Source: Opitutaceae bacterium TAV5 (GTDB taxonomy: Bacteria; Verrucomicrobiota; Verrucomicrobiia; Opitutales; Opitutaceae). Taken from it: a stretch of 64,000 nt of DNA. Under the pieces are notes generated by a model that worked only from the letters and a program-made list of their open reading frames with translations, was not told the DNA's origin and made no database searches. The number at the start of each line of letters is the position of its first letter. Positions within the stretch are counted from its first letter, which is position 1. Of the stretch, positions 1 to 8,334 are shown piece after piece. Made by a program: the position numbers and the translations under genes. The stretch lies in assembly GCA_000242935.3 (NCBI GenBank), contig CP007053.1:5007001-5071000 (forward strand). Direction: 5' to 3'.

Positions 1-372
1 GCCGCGCGAGGCGCGGGTGAGCACGGTCTTCGCCCCGAGAATTTTCAGGAGCTTGCGCTGCTCGAAGGGGGCGTTTTCCGGCATGACGAGGATGAGACGA
101 AGCCCGCGGGCGGCGGCGGCAAAGGCGAGCGAAAGGCCGGCGCAGCCGCTGGTGGGTTCGATGAGGACGGTGTTCCGGTTGATGAGCCCCGAACGGAGGG
201 CGCCCTCGATCAGCGCCACGCCGATGCGGTCTTTCACACTCGAGAGCGGGTTGAAAAATTCGAGCTTGAGCAGGATGTCGGCCCGGGCCTGGTGCCGGGC
301 CGCAGTCCGGTTGAGGCGCACCAGCGGAGTGTGTCCGACGGTTTCGGTAATGTCATTGCAGATACGTGGCAT
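1..372 (-). CDS. cysK: Cysteine synthase (O-acetylserine sulfhydrylase)-like, N-terminal part, cut by window edge
   Basis: PLP-dependent enzyme that makes cysteine from O-acetylserine and sulfide in the cytosol. Only the first 124 codons are present; the gene continues past position 1. The start MPRICNDITE is followed by the family hallmark GHTPLVRL (residues 13-20) and the PLP-lysine segment NPLSSVKDR (Lys47). The substrate-carboxylate loop, normally TSGNTG, reads TSGCAG here (residues 74-79), which is unusual and may alter substrate choice; cystathionine beta-synthase-like relatives are possible. The next gene ends 24 bases upstream on the same strand, so it probably lies at the end of the methyltransferase/transport block. 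Family assignment is firm, exact substrate less so. Confidence 0.85.
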   Translation of the reverse strand, partial: MPRICNDITETVGHTPLVRLNRTAARHQARADILLKLEFFNPLSSVKDRIGVALIEGALRSGLINRNTVLIEPTSGCAGLSLAFAAAARGLRLILVMPENAPFEQRKLLKILGAKTVLTRASRG

Positions 373-396
373 GGCGGGGCGCAACGGGCGCAACGA

Positions 397-1089
397 TCAG
401 GAGGTTGTTTCCTCGGGTTTGAGAACGATCACTTCGTAGAGCGATTTTTCGGAGCCGTGGCGAATGATGGCCAGCTTGCGGAGAGAGATGATGCTGTAAC
501 GGCCGGCGAGCGCGGTGAGGATTTTGTCCTCGGTGAAATATTGCCGGGGCACGCCGTCCTCGACGCTGGTGACGGGCGCCCAGGAGGTCGGGTCGGGGGG
601 CGCGCCGCGTTCGTCGAAGGCGTTGACGCGAAAGGCGAAGAGGCCGCCGGGACGCAGCCGGGCGTGGATCGCGGCGAAGATCGCCAGGGTTTCTTCCCGG
701 GTGAAATAGTGGAGCGACAGGCTGGCGACGACGAGGTGCCAGTCATCATTGTCCGGCGCGCCGGCCGGGAGGTGGCGGTCGAGGTCGCGCAGGTCGGCGA
801 GCAGGTGGCGGGCGGCGGGGTTGCGTCGGGAGGAGAGGGCGATGGCGCCGGCGGAGAAATCGAGCGCGGTGACGGCGTAGCCGCGGGCAAGCAGGTACGC
901 GGTGTCGCGGCCGGCGCCGCAGCCGAGATCGAGCGCGCGCAGGGGCGGAGCCCCGGCGCCCGGGAACGCCCCGGAGGCGTCTTCGAGCCAGCGGGCCAGC
1001 CACGGATCGGCTTCCTTGGCGCGCGCATTGCCGGGTGAGAGGATGGCGGCGTTGTAGCGACGGTTCCAGATTTCGACGGGAGGGTTCAT
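397..1089 (-). CDS. Class I SAM-dependent methyltransferase
   Basis: A 230-residue cytosolic methyltransferase. The SAM-binding motif I is LDLGCGAGRD (residues 53-62), followed by an acidic strand-2 end ALDFS and the motif IV-like segment LVVASLSLHYF. The start MNPPVEIWNRRYN resembles small Methyltransf_11/25 proteins that begin with a WNxRY segment, and it fits better than the longer frame upstream, which has arginine-rich shadow composition. It lies between the cysK-like gene and the metallo-beta-lactamase gene, same strand. The substrate cannot be read from sequence; thiol or metalloid methylation would fit the context but is only a guess. Confidence 0.8.
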   Translation of the reverse strand: MNPPVEIWNRRYNAAILSPGNARAKEADPWLARWLEDASGAFPGAGAPPLRALDLGCGAGRDTAYLLARGYAVTALDFSAGAIALSSRRNPAARHLLADLRDLDRHLPAGAPDNDDWHLVVASLSLHYFTREETLAIFAAIHARLRPGGLFAFRVNAFDERGAPPDPTSWAPVTSVEDGVPRQYFTEDKILTALAGRYSIISLRKLAIIRHGSEKSLYEVIVLKPEETTS

Positions 1090-1163
1090 GCGAGGGAGAG
1101 CGGGTTGCGGGTGAGGAAGGGAGAGGGATCGCGGCCGGATCGGACCGACCGGACAGAGGGGGC

Positions 1164-2186
1164 CTATCTGGCGATGTGCCTGGGATCGATGCCTTGGCCG
1201 AGGGTAAACCCGGCGCCGACCGCGCCGACGACAGCGTGCTTCCGGTCGAGGCCGAGGTTGGCGCGAAAACGGTAAACGGACTCGATGCCGGTGCAGTGGG
1301 CGCCGATGTAGTGGTCCACGCCATACCCGGCCAGTTTTCCGGCGGTCCACTCCCAGGTCTTGTCGGAGGCGGCGAAGACGTGGATGCCGCCGATCAGCGC
1401 GTGGATGCGCGCGGGGCGGATGAGGGTGCGCGCATAGTCGAGTGTGTTGACGACGCCGGCGTGTCCGCAGCCGAAGAGCGCGACCAGACCCTGGTCGGTG
1501 TCGAAAACCAGTGCCTGGTCTTCGGGGATGTTGTCCTCGACCACCCCGGCCGGGGTGACGACCTTGCCGGTCGTCCCCCAGTTGCGCTCCGGGTATTTTC
1601 GCGGCACCGGCCCGGTGAGCCAGATGCCAGGATGGAGCTGCACGGGTTTGTCGTGGACGACAAAGACACCGCCGGTCTTTTCGTAGGCCGGCTTGATGGC
1701 GATGAGCAGGTTTTCCTCCTCGCCGCCATCATCGGAGGGGCGCGCATAAAAGACGCCTTCGCCGACATGGACACGGGAAAGGGCACCGGGGGCGTTTTTG
1801 TCCAGCACGGCCTTGCGCAGGGTGAGGAGGCCGCCGATGTGGTCCCAGTGATTGTGGGTGATGATGATTTCGGGGATCGTGGTCAGGTCGATGCCCAGGG
1901 TGCGCGCGTTTTCGAGCACGAGGTCGGGATGTGCGCCGGTGTCGAAAAGGATGCGGCGGCCGTCGGCCTCGACGAGGGCGGCGAAGCCCCATTCGCCGAG
2001 TTCGCGGCCATCGGCCAGCATCGTGGAGAGAATGGTGATCTTGAGCGAACGGACGCGGGCATCGGTTGCCGGCTCCGTTGCGGTAACGGGGAGCGCGGCG
2101 ATGGCGAGGCTGCACAGGGCAAGGACGATTTTGAGCATGACAGGGACGGGATGGTGGCGGTGACGGGTGGTGGCGGATGTGTTCAT
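1164..2186 (-). CDS. Metallo-beta-lactamase fold hydrolase, COG1237 type, exported
   Basis: A 340-residue MBL-fold protein. The metal site HNHWDH lies at residues 111-116, followed by the COG1237 hallmarks FGCGHAGVVNTLDYA, a GGIHVF segment and a C-terminal HCTG motif. Family members are annotated as tetrahydromethanopterin-pathway-like hydrolases, but their substrates are mostly unknown. Its ATG overlaps the TGA of the upstream methyltransferase (ATGA at 2183-2186), which decides this start. An internal Met17 begins a clean signal peptide (MLKIVLALCSLAIAALPVTA), so either start predicts export; 2138 is the alternative. Translational coupling to a methyltransferase suggests a shared pathway. 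Confidence 0.8.
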   Translation of the reverse strand: MNTSATTRHRHHPVPVMLKIVLALCSLAIAALPVTATEPATDARVRSLKITILSTMLADGRELGEWGFAALVEADGRRILFDTGAHPDLVLENARTLGIDLTTIPEIIITHNHWDHIGGLLTLRKAVLDKNAPGALSRVHVGEGVFYARPSDDGGEEENLLIAIKPAYEKTGGVFVVHDKPVQLHPGIWLTGPVPRKYPERNWGTTGKVVTPAGVVEDNIPEDQALVFDTDQGLVALFGCGHAGVVNTLDYARTLIRPARIHALIGGIHVFAASDKTWEWTAGKLAGYGVDHYIGAHCTGIESVYRFRANLGLDRKHAVVGAVGAGFTLGQGIDPRHIAR

Positions 2187-2944
2187 GAGCGGACAGGCCG
2201 GGACGGCGGGCCGGGGATGGGCAGACCTCGCCTGCCGGCCTGCATGAGAACGGTCTGGAATGTTTTTTCGCCGAACAGCCGGTCTTCCGGTTTTTTCCGT
2301 CTCATCCGGCGCTGCTCGCAGATATGGAAGAGGTCGCCGAAGATGTCGTGCAGTTCCTCCTTCGAAAATCCGAGTCCGCCACCCATCCGGCGTTGCACGT
2401 AGACGGCCTTGTCGGAGAGGCCGGAGCCGCCTTCCGGCGCGAAGCAGACGAGGCCGAACCGGCCGCCGGGACGCACGGCGGCGGTGACCAGTTGCAGGTA
2501 CTCGGGCCGGCGGTGGGGCGGGATGTGATGGAAACATCCGCAGTCGTACACGAAATCGTAGCCGGATTCCGGAAGCAGGAGATCGAAGAGGGAGGTGCAC
2601 ACGAAATCGACGCGCACGCCAGCCTCGTCCGCCCGGGTGCGGGCCTGGGACAGCGCCTCGCGGGAAAAATCGACCGCGCGCACATCGCAGCCCTGCTGCG
2701 CCATGAAGACGGCGTTGCGACCGTTGCCACAGCCCAGCTCCAGAACCCGGCCGGGCGTGACAAGACCCTCGCCGAACCAGGCGACGAGGTTCTCGTCGGG
2801 CCACTCGCGGAAAAAGGGGCAGGGATGGTACCGGTTTTCATAAAAGCGGTCCCACCATGCGGCGCTCCGGTCCTCGAGCATCCGGTCGAGCAGGTCGGCC
2901 AGTTCCCGGTGCGTGGTGACTCGTCTGTGCCTTGCGTCTTTCAT
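2183..2944 (-). CDS. Class I SAM-dependent methyltransferase
   Basis: A 253-residue methyltransferase with motif I VLELGCGNGRN (residues 67-77), the acidic VDFSREAL after strand 2 and DFVYDCGCFHHIPPHRR as motif IV region. The DCGCFHH segment and the WWDRFYENRY lead-in recall the thiopurine/tellurite-resistance-like (TPMT/TehB) branch of Methyltransf_25 proteins; that subfamily placement is inference. Its stop overlaps the start of the COG1237 metallo-hydrolase by four bases. The C-terminus (GRRGLPIPGPPSRPVRS) looks unstructured. Confidence 0.78.
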   Translation of the reverse strand: MKDARHRRVTTHRELADLLDRMLEDRSAAWWDRFYENRYHPCPFFREWPDENLVAWFGEGLVTPGRVLELGCGNGRNAVFMAQQGCDVRAVDFSREALSQARTRADEAGVRVDFVCTSLFDLLLPESGYDFVYDCGCFHHIPPHRRPEYLQLVTAAVRPGGRFGLVCFAPEGGSGLSDKAVYVQRRMGGGLGFSKEELHDIFGDLFHICEQRRMRRKKPEDRLFGEKTFQTVLMQAGRRGLPIPGPPSRPVRS

Positions 2945-3064
2945 CCCTGTTGTCGGGCAAGATCGTAATCAGGACAACACCGCAAAGGCGACGATTTCTT
3001 CGCGGGACGGGCCACTCTCCGTGTGCGGCGATTTCCATGTCATGAGGTGCCGGTGATGTCGGCG

Positions 3065-4213
3065 TCAGTTGCGGCTGACGACTTCGCGGGTGTTGAGGGC
3101 GGGATAGTCGCGTTCGAGAATGCCGCCGGAGGAAAGGAAGCGCTCCCGGACCGCGGACCATCCGCCGAAGGCGTCGTCAACGGAGACGATTTCCAGACTC
3201 GGGAAGGAGCCGGCGTGCTTGCGCGCGATGTCGCGATCGCTCGGCCGGTAGTGGTGGCGGACGGCGATCTCCTGCGCCTTCGGATCGAACAGCCAGATCA
3301 GGTAGGAGGCGGTGACGCGGGTGGTGCCGTGTTTGTCCACGTTCCTGTCGAGCCAGGCGACGGGGAGATCGACCCGGAGGCTGGCGGGCGGCGTGACGAT
3401 TTCGAAGCGGGAACCGCCGGAGGCGCGCAGGCGGGCGCGGGCCTCGCTTTCGAGGACGAGGAGCACGTCGCCGGTGCTCTTTTCCGCGAAGGTGGCGAGG
3501 GAGCCGGCGGAGGTGGAGTTGAGCACGGGCACCTGGCGGTAGAGGTCCAGGACCCGGGCGCGCGCGGCGGCCTCGTCGTTGCCGGTCTGCCGGAGCGCGG
3601 AGGCCCAGGCGGCGAGCCAGATCCACTGGCCCACGCTGTCGCGCCGGGGGTCGGGCGTGATGACGGAGACGCCGGGTTTCACCAGGTCGGACCAGTCACG
3701 GATGGCCCTGGGGTTCCCCTTGCGCACGAGGAAGACGACCGTGGTGCTGAAGGGCACGCTGTCGTTGGGCAGCCGGGAGCGCCAGTCGGCGGGGAGAAGA
3801 TTGCCTGGCGCGGCCAGGATGTCGATGGCGCCGGGATGATCGAGGGCGACGAGATCGGCCTCGGCGCCGTCGCCGCCTTCCAGCAGGGCGCGGGTCTGGG
3901 CGAAGGTGGAGCCGTGGGTGCCGTTGACGGTAAGGCTGTAGCTGGTCTTCTTCACCCATTCCTTGCCGAATTCCCTGTTGATTTCGGCGAACAGGTCGCG
4001 GGTGGAACCGAAGGAGGCGTTGTGGATGGAGACCACACGGTCTTTTTTCGGGACGTTGGAAACATCGATCTGTTTCCACTGGCCGTTCACGCCGAAATCG
4101 CCGCCGCCACCGCAGCAGCCGGGACTGGTGAACTGGGCGCGAAGGGAAGCGAACGGAAAAGCGAAGAGGAGCGCGGCAAGGGCGTGGCGGAGATGGCGGC
4201 GTGTACGTTTCAT
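3065..4213 (-). CDS. Periplasmic sulfate/thiosulfate-type solute-binding protein
   Basis: A 382-residue exported protein of the Sbp/CysP family that captures sulfate-like anions for an ABC importer. A signal peptide spans about residues 1-26 (ends ASLRAQ). Family signatures are SIHNASFGSTRDLFAEIN, THGSTFAQTRALLEG, LPNDSVPFSTTVVFLVRKGN and the strongly conserved KPGVSVITPDPRRDSVGQW. An unusual CCGGGG stretch follows the signal peptide (residues 33-38). No permease or ATPase gene lies beside it in this window, so it is an orphan unless the transporter lies left of position 1 or elsewhere. It is surrounded by methyltransferases and lies between cysK-like and TonB-receptor genes. Confidence 0.88.
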   Translation of the reverse strand: MKRTRRHLRHALAALLFAFPFASLRAQFTSPGCCGGGGDFGVNGQWKQIDVSNVPKKDRVVSIHNASFGSTRDLFAEINREFGKEWVKKTSYSLTVNGTHGSTFAQTRALLEGGDGAEADLVALDHPGAIDILAAPGNLLPADWRSRLPNDSVPFSTTVVFLVRKGNPRAIRDWSDLVKPGVSVITPDPRRDSVGQWIWLAAWASALRQTGNDEAAARARVLDLYRQVPVLNSTSAGSLATFAEKSTGDVLLVLESEARARLRASGGSRFEIVTPPASLRVDLPVAWLDRNVDKHGTTRVTASYLIWLFDPKAQEIAVRHHYRPSDRDIARKHAGSFPSLEIVSVDDAFGGWSAVRERFLSSGGILERDYPALNTREVVSRN

Positions 4214-4258
4214 GTGGATACGATGCAGTGGAGACGGGAGCGGAAGGGACCGGACGGG

Positions 4259-4987
4259 TCAGGTCCCTGTGCCGGACGGACCGCTGCCGCAGGCGATGGC
4301 GGGGCAGACGGTGGGAGGGAGGCGATGGGCGCGGAGGAGGAAAGCGGCGGAGAGCGTGCCGTCGTCGCGCGGGAAGTGATGAAGGGTGCGCCACGCGACG
4401 GCGGCGGGTTCGATGGCCCTGGCGGCGAGGCTGGCGAGCGCGTCGGGCGTGAAACCGCGGGAGGAGGGGCGCAGGTTGGGGCGGGCGAGAAGGTCGTCGG
4501 GATCGATGGCGTCGCTCCATTCGACGATCACCAGCCAGCCGTCGGGAGCGAGCATCCGGGCGAAGCTGGCGAGGAGGCCGGCGGGGTTCGGGACGTGGTG
4601 GAGGACGAGCGAGGCGATGACGAGATGGAACCGGCGCGGAAGCGGGGGCGTGCGGGTGAGATCGAGAACGAGCGGGTGGAGACGGAGCGGGGCGCGGGGG
4701 GGAGTGCCGGGCCGGGGCCGGGCGGCGAGGGCAAGTTTGCGCCGGACCTCGGCGATCATGCCGGGGGAGGAATCGGCGGCGACGATTTCGCGGACGCGGG
4801 GAAGAAGGTGGAAAGCGAGCGCACCGGTGCCGCAGCCGTAATCGAGGACGTCGTGGTGCGGGGAGAGCGGGACGGTGCGGATGATTTCCCGGGCGATGTC
4901 CTCCGTGAGGGCGTGGCGGCGGGGATCGGCGTCCCAGGTGGCGGCGCGTTCGTCGAAGGAAACGGCGGGAGCGGTGGCGGCGGACAT
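4259..4987 (-). CDS. Class I SAM-dependent methyltransferase
   Basis: A 242-residue protein, third methyltransferase of this block. Motif I is DVLDYGCGTGAL (residues 46-57), then AADSSPGMI and, after strand 4, the typical HLVIASLVLHHVPNPAGLL. This pattern matches ubiquinone/menaquinone-type Methyltransf_11 enzymes, but the substrate is unknown. The start MSAATAPAVSFDERAATWD is chosen because FDERAATWD is the usual N-terminal feature of the family and because the sequence upstream reads as an arginine/serine-rich shadow. It is followed closely by the solute-binding protein gene, same strand. Confidence 0.8.
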   Translation of the reverse strand: MSAATAPAVSFDERAATWDADPRRHALTEDIAREIIRTVPLSPHHDVLDYGCGTGALAFHLLPRVREIVAADSSPGMIAEVRRKLALAARPRPGTPPRAPLRLHPLVLDLTRTPPLPRRFHLVIASLVLHHVPNPAGLLASFARMLAPDGWLVIVEWSDAIDPDDLLARPNLRPSSRGFTPDALASLAARAIEPAAVAWRTLHHFPRDDGTLSAAFLLRAHRLPPTVCPAIACGSGPSGTGT

Positions 4988-5135
4988 TGCGAGGAAAAGG
5001 CGGAATGACCAGGCGGAAGGTGTCGATGCGGGGAGCGGTCGGTCGGCGGATGGCCGGGTTGCGGGAGGGAAACCCTCCCGGGCGACAACGACCCCGCCCG
5101 GGAGGAGACACACCCTGTGTCCGTTGAACCTCCGT

Positions 5136-7769
5136 CTAGAAACGGTAGGTAAGTCTTCCCTGGATGCCGAGGCGCTCGGCGGGCAGGAGCCAGTTGTAGC
5201 CGTTGCCGCCGTAACCACCGGCGGCGCTCCAGTTTTTCTCGTTGGTGACGTTGAGCACGTCGATGTCGAGGCGCCATTTCCTGGCGACGTAGAAGACGCC
5301 GAGGTCGATGGCATGCTGGGTGGGGACGGTGAGAACGTCGTTGACACGCTGCCCCGAAGTGTTGAAGGCGGTATTGGTGTTCCATGACGAGGTGATCCAG
5401 GCGCTGGCCTTGAGGCCGAAGCCGTTGTCGAACCGGTAGGCAACCCATACGTTGGCGCTGTTGAGCGGGGAGCCTTCGTAGCGCGTGCCATCCAGATAGC
5501 CTCCGTCATAGTTCGCGTCGATGTAGCTGTAGTTCGCGCCCAAGGCCAGGTTGATCGTGGGTTGATACGCGACCGAGAGCTCAAGCCCCTGGTAGAGGAC
5601 TTTGTCCGACGACAGCGTGAAGTTTTCGATGTTGTTTCTGGGAACGGCGCGGGTCTGGTGGAACCACGCGGCGCTGGCGAAGAGCTGGTTCGGGATGATT
5701 TCGAACTTGGCGCCCGTTTCGAAGAGCTCGCTTTCCACCTTGAACCACTCGGGCGACAGGGTGTTGTAGGCGCCCGTGAAACCCTGCGACTGGCAGCAGC
5801 CGCAATCCTGCTGGGATTTGTTGAAATCGTAGGCGAAATAAACATTGACCCAGCGCGCAGGCTTGAAGGTGAGGCTGGTGTTGATGTCGCCGTTCCAGGC
5901 GGTGTGGTTGTCGTCGGTGTTGAGCGGATTGCCGTGGCGGTCGGTGAGATAGCCCTGGCTGACGAGGTGCCGGGTCAGGGCATTGGCCTCGATGTCGTTG
6001 TCGACGTAGGACAGGCGGGCTCCGGCGCGCCAGGTCCATTTTTCGCCGATGTCGAACTTGTGCTCGCTGAAGACGTTGTAGGTGGTGATATCGTTGCTGC
6101 GCCGTTCCGTCCCGCCGAGATCGTAACCGTAAGGAGCCTGATCGGTCGTCGGCCGGTTGCCATCGGCGACGGAGCCATAGCTGTTCCCGTTCACGGCAGG
6201 GGTGCCATAATAGCCCTTGGTCCGCCAGGTTGGCGTCCAGGCGAGCCAGCCCCAGGCCGTGTTGACCACCGATTTTCTGTAGCCGGTGGCGGGAGACAGG
6301 CCCTGCCCCACGAAATTGGTCCAGGGAGTGCCCAAGGCGTTGCCCACGCCGTAGGAGCCGCCCACTGTGGCATCGACCACATTGGCCGGATACTCCTGGC
6401 CGACCGGGGCGGTGCCATCGCACACGTTCAGGAGCCGCCGGTAGGAAAAGCCGCTGTTGCTCTGGTGGCGGATATCCTTGCCGAAGAGCTCGAACTCCTT
6501 GTCGGAGAGCAGCTCGAAGCGGGACTCGAACAGCCGGTTGAAGTGCTTCGAATAACTGAGGTCGTACTGCTGCTCCAGCGTGTCGCTGTACTGGAAGATG
6601 GTGTTGTTGCGCAGAGAGAAGGTGTCATTGAGTTTGACCGTGGTGATGACCTGGCCGATGTATTCCTTGGCATCGGTCTCGGCATCGTCGGAATAGAAGG
6701 TTTGATCGCCCCCGATCTTGACGGTTTTTTGGGTCGCCGGGTCGATCTTCCAGCCGGTGATGGTGCCGGGGTTGTCCGCGCTGTTGGTTCCTCCGTTGGG
6801 CTGGGAGATGGTCGGGACATAGGTGCCCGAGACGTAGTGCCAGTTGTCAATCAGGTCCTGGGTCACGCGGTTGATGCCTTTGGCGATGGCGCCCTCGGAT
6901 CGGGTATGGGAAAAATTGGTTTCCACGGTCACCCGGGAGTTGGGCTTCCAGGTGGCGGCGGCGAAGATGTCCTTGCTGTCGGCCTCCGAATTTCCCCAGT
7001 ACTGATTCGCCTCGGCCTGCAGGAGGCTGAAACGGATGGCGAGCTTGTCCTTGATCAGCTCGGTGCTGTGGTCGAGCCGTACGCTGTACTGCGGATAGGT
7101 CGTGTCGGAATGCAACCCGAGGCGGCCGAAGGTGACGGTGAGCTCGGTCTGGTCTTCCCCGAAGAAGGGCTTTTTCGTGACGTAGTTCACATAGCCGGCG
7201 GTCCGCACCGTATTGCCCTGGATGACGCTGGGGACGCCGGCGACGATGTCGGCGGATTCCCACGCGTTGTCATTGAACGGGCGGACGGCGGTGTTGAAGA
7301 GCACGATGTTGTTGCGCAGCGTGTCGGCGGAGCCGCCGCGGATGCGGGGGACCGACCAGGGCGACACCGAGCCTCGCTGGATGCTGGGCGAGTAGCGGGC
7401 CAGATCCGAGAAACTCTGGATGGTGTCGTTGTCGAGGTGGGCCTTGGTGACCTGGAAGACCGAGCGCGGCGTTTCGCGGATCGTCTCTTCGAAGCCGTAG
7501 AGCGAGGTGGACGGGCGTGTGGGCAGGATGGACTGGTCGGCGGGAATGTCCTCGATCTCCACCTTGTCGAGCAGGATGGTCTCTTCAGTCGGGACGGCGA
7601 CGGATTCGCCGGACCCGGAAGAACCGGCGGCCGGCGATGCGGACACGCCGGAGGCCGGCGCGGTGTTATCGGAGGGTGCGGAAGCTGCTGGTGCGAGCGG
7701 TACGGCAACAGGCAGCACGAGCGCTGCCGCCAGGACTGGCACGAAGCGCAGCGAGGAATGTTGTGACAT
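5136..7769 (-). CDS. TonB-dependent outer-membrane receptor, substrate unknown
   Basis: An 877-residue outer-membrane beta-barrel that imports a scarce ligand using TonB energy. It has a signal peptide (about residues 1-31, ending PAASA), a low-complexity linker, a plug domain (IRETPRSVFQVTK, DLARYSPSIQRGS, RIRGGSADTLRNNIVLFN, YVNYVTKKP) and a C-terminal barrel ending in aromatic GRLTYRF. An odd Cys-rich loop DCGCCQSQG sits in the barrel. The start MSQHSSLRF is preferred over an upstream in-frame ATG because it begins the signal peptide. A leader of almost 500 bases with a structured element also found upstream of the operon at 28,330-29,619 precedes it, implying common control. Its position near sulfate-binding and cysK genes suggests a sulfur compound, by inference only. 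Confidence 0.88.
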   Translation of the reverse strand: MSQHSSLRFVPVLAAALVLPVAVPLAPAASAPSDNTAPASGVSASPAAGSSGSGESVAVPTEETILLDKVEIEDIPADQSILPTRPSTSLYGFEETIRETPRSVFQVTKAHLDNDTIQSFSDLARYSPSIQRGSVSPWSVPRIRGGSADTLRNNIVLFNTAVRPFNDNAWESADIVAGVPSVIQGNTVRTAGYVNYVTKKPFFGEDQTELTVTFGRLGLHSDTTYPQYSVRLDHSTELIKDKLAIRFSLLQAEANQYWGNSEADSKDIFAAATWKPNSRVTVETNFSHTRSEGAIAKGINRVTQDLIDNWHYVSGTYVPTISQPNGGTNSADNPGTITGWKIDPATQKTVKIGGDQTFYSDDAETDAKEYIGQVITTVKLNDTFSLRNNTIFQYSDTLEQQYDLSYSKHFNRLFESRFELLSDKEFELFGKDIRHQSNSGFSYRRLLNVCDGTAPVGQEYPANVVDATVGGSYGVGNALGTPWTNFVGQGLSPATGYRKSVVNTAWGWLAWTPTWRTKGYYGTPAVNGNSYGSVADGNRPTTDQAPYGYDLGGTERRSNDITTYNVFSEHKFDIGEKWTWRAGARLSYVDNDIEANALTRHLVSQGYLTDRHGNPLNTDDNHTAWNGDINTSLTFKPARWVNVYFAYDFNKSQQDCGCCQSQGFTGAYNTLSPEWFKVESELFETGAKFEIIPNQLFASAAWFHQTRAVPRNNIENFTLSSDKVLYQGLELSVAYQPTINLALGANYSYIDANYDGGYLDGTRYEGSPLNSANVWVAYRFDNGFGLKASAWITSSWNTNTAFNTSGQRVNDVLTVPTQHAIDLGVFYVARKWRLDIDVLNVTNEKNWSAAGGYGGNGYNWLLPAERLGIQGRLTYRF

Positions 7770-8130
7770 AATGATTAGGTCAACTGACTGGTAGTTGTTG
7801 GATACGAGGGAAGGAAGCCGGACGGACTGTGCTGGTCTGTGCCTGGCCGGTATCTGCTGAATCGGGAGGGAACCCGCGGGGCTGCCGTGGACGGCCAGCA
7901 TTCGGGTTTTTCTCCGGCTCGCGTCTGATTACGTGGAGCCGGCATGAAACGAAACGGGACGGACTTCACCGGAGGGTCGCATCCGTTCGTGACGGTCGGC
8001 GGAACCCGGAGCCGGGGAAAAGACACTCCTTCGTCTGCTTTCCCGTTTTCGGACCGGAGCGGCGTTGGTCTGGCAGACCGGTCCGGATACAGACCGGATG
8101 GCGCACCGGGGAAGGCAGGATTACACGTTG
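7770..8130 (-). promoter_or_regulatory. Leader region of the TonB receptor gene, distal part
   Basis: Non-coding stretch between the receptor start and the conserved element. It contains a strong hairpin with 8-base arms, CGGACCGG at 8050-8057 and CCGGTCCG at 8078-8085, with an inner GGTC/GACC pair. I see no convincing gene in either strand; a short 85-codon minus-strand frame (7966-8223) runs through the leader but overlaps the conserved element and has no good ribosome-binding site. The leader may act as an attenuator. Confidence 0.45.
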
Positions 8131-8256
8131 CGTTTCCTCCAGAGGCCTGGTCGTTGGCGTTCGCGGGAGAGGGATGTCCCCTTTCGTTGCATTCAATATC
8201 CTGGTGTTTTGATCAAGATACAAACAATAATATCCGTGCCCGCGAAGGAAGAACGG
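8131..8256 (-). promoter_or_regulatory. Conserved structured leader element, copy 1 (upstream of TonB receptor)
   Basis: A 126-base element that also occurs at 29,981-30,102. Reading the minus strand, it opens with CGTTCTTCC (8247-8255), which can pair with GGAGGAAACG at the far end (8131-8140; one G-U pair, one bulged A). Next to it TTCGCGGG (8239-8246) pairs perfectly with CCCGCGAA (8160-8167). It ends with hairpin CCAG-GCCT-CTGG (8139-8150). The middle carries TTGTATCTTGATCAAAAC (8206-8223), a partial dyad around TGATCA. Shared sequence plus changed hairpin loop argue for a functional RNA or operator. It matches no riboswitch consensus I know (not SAM, cobalamin, TPP or FMN). Confidence 0.6.
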
Positions 8257-8334
8257 GAAGTGATGGGGAAGATAAGTATTTTGTTAAGGAAACGTGCGGA
8301 TGCCGCTTGAAAACGGGTAACCGCGCAGCCCGGT

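Noticed and set aside
3023-5008. A 661-codon plus-strand frame opposite the sulfate-binding and methyltransferase genes
   Set aside because: Low-complexity shadow of two real minus-strand genes; no domain or ribosome-binding site.
5562-7766. A 734-codon plus-strand frame opposite the TonB receptor gene
   Set aside because: Valine/glycine-rich shadow composition; the minus-strand receptor is unmistakable.
7966-8223. An 85-codon minus-strand gene in the TonB receptor leader
   Set aside because: No ribosome-binding site, proline/arginine-rich composition and overlap with the conserved leader element make it unlikely to be coding.
8131-8256. Known riboswitch (cobalamin, SAM-I, TPP, FMN) upstream of the TonB receptor
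   Set aside because: I looked for the B12-box, the SAM-I core and the TPP and FMN conserved strings on both strands and found none; the element is therefore reported as unassigned.
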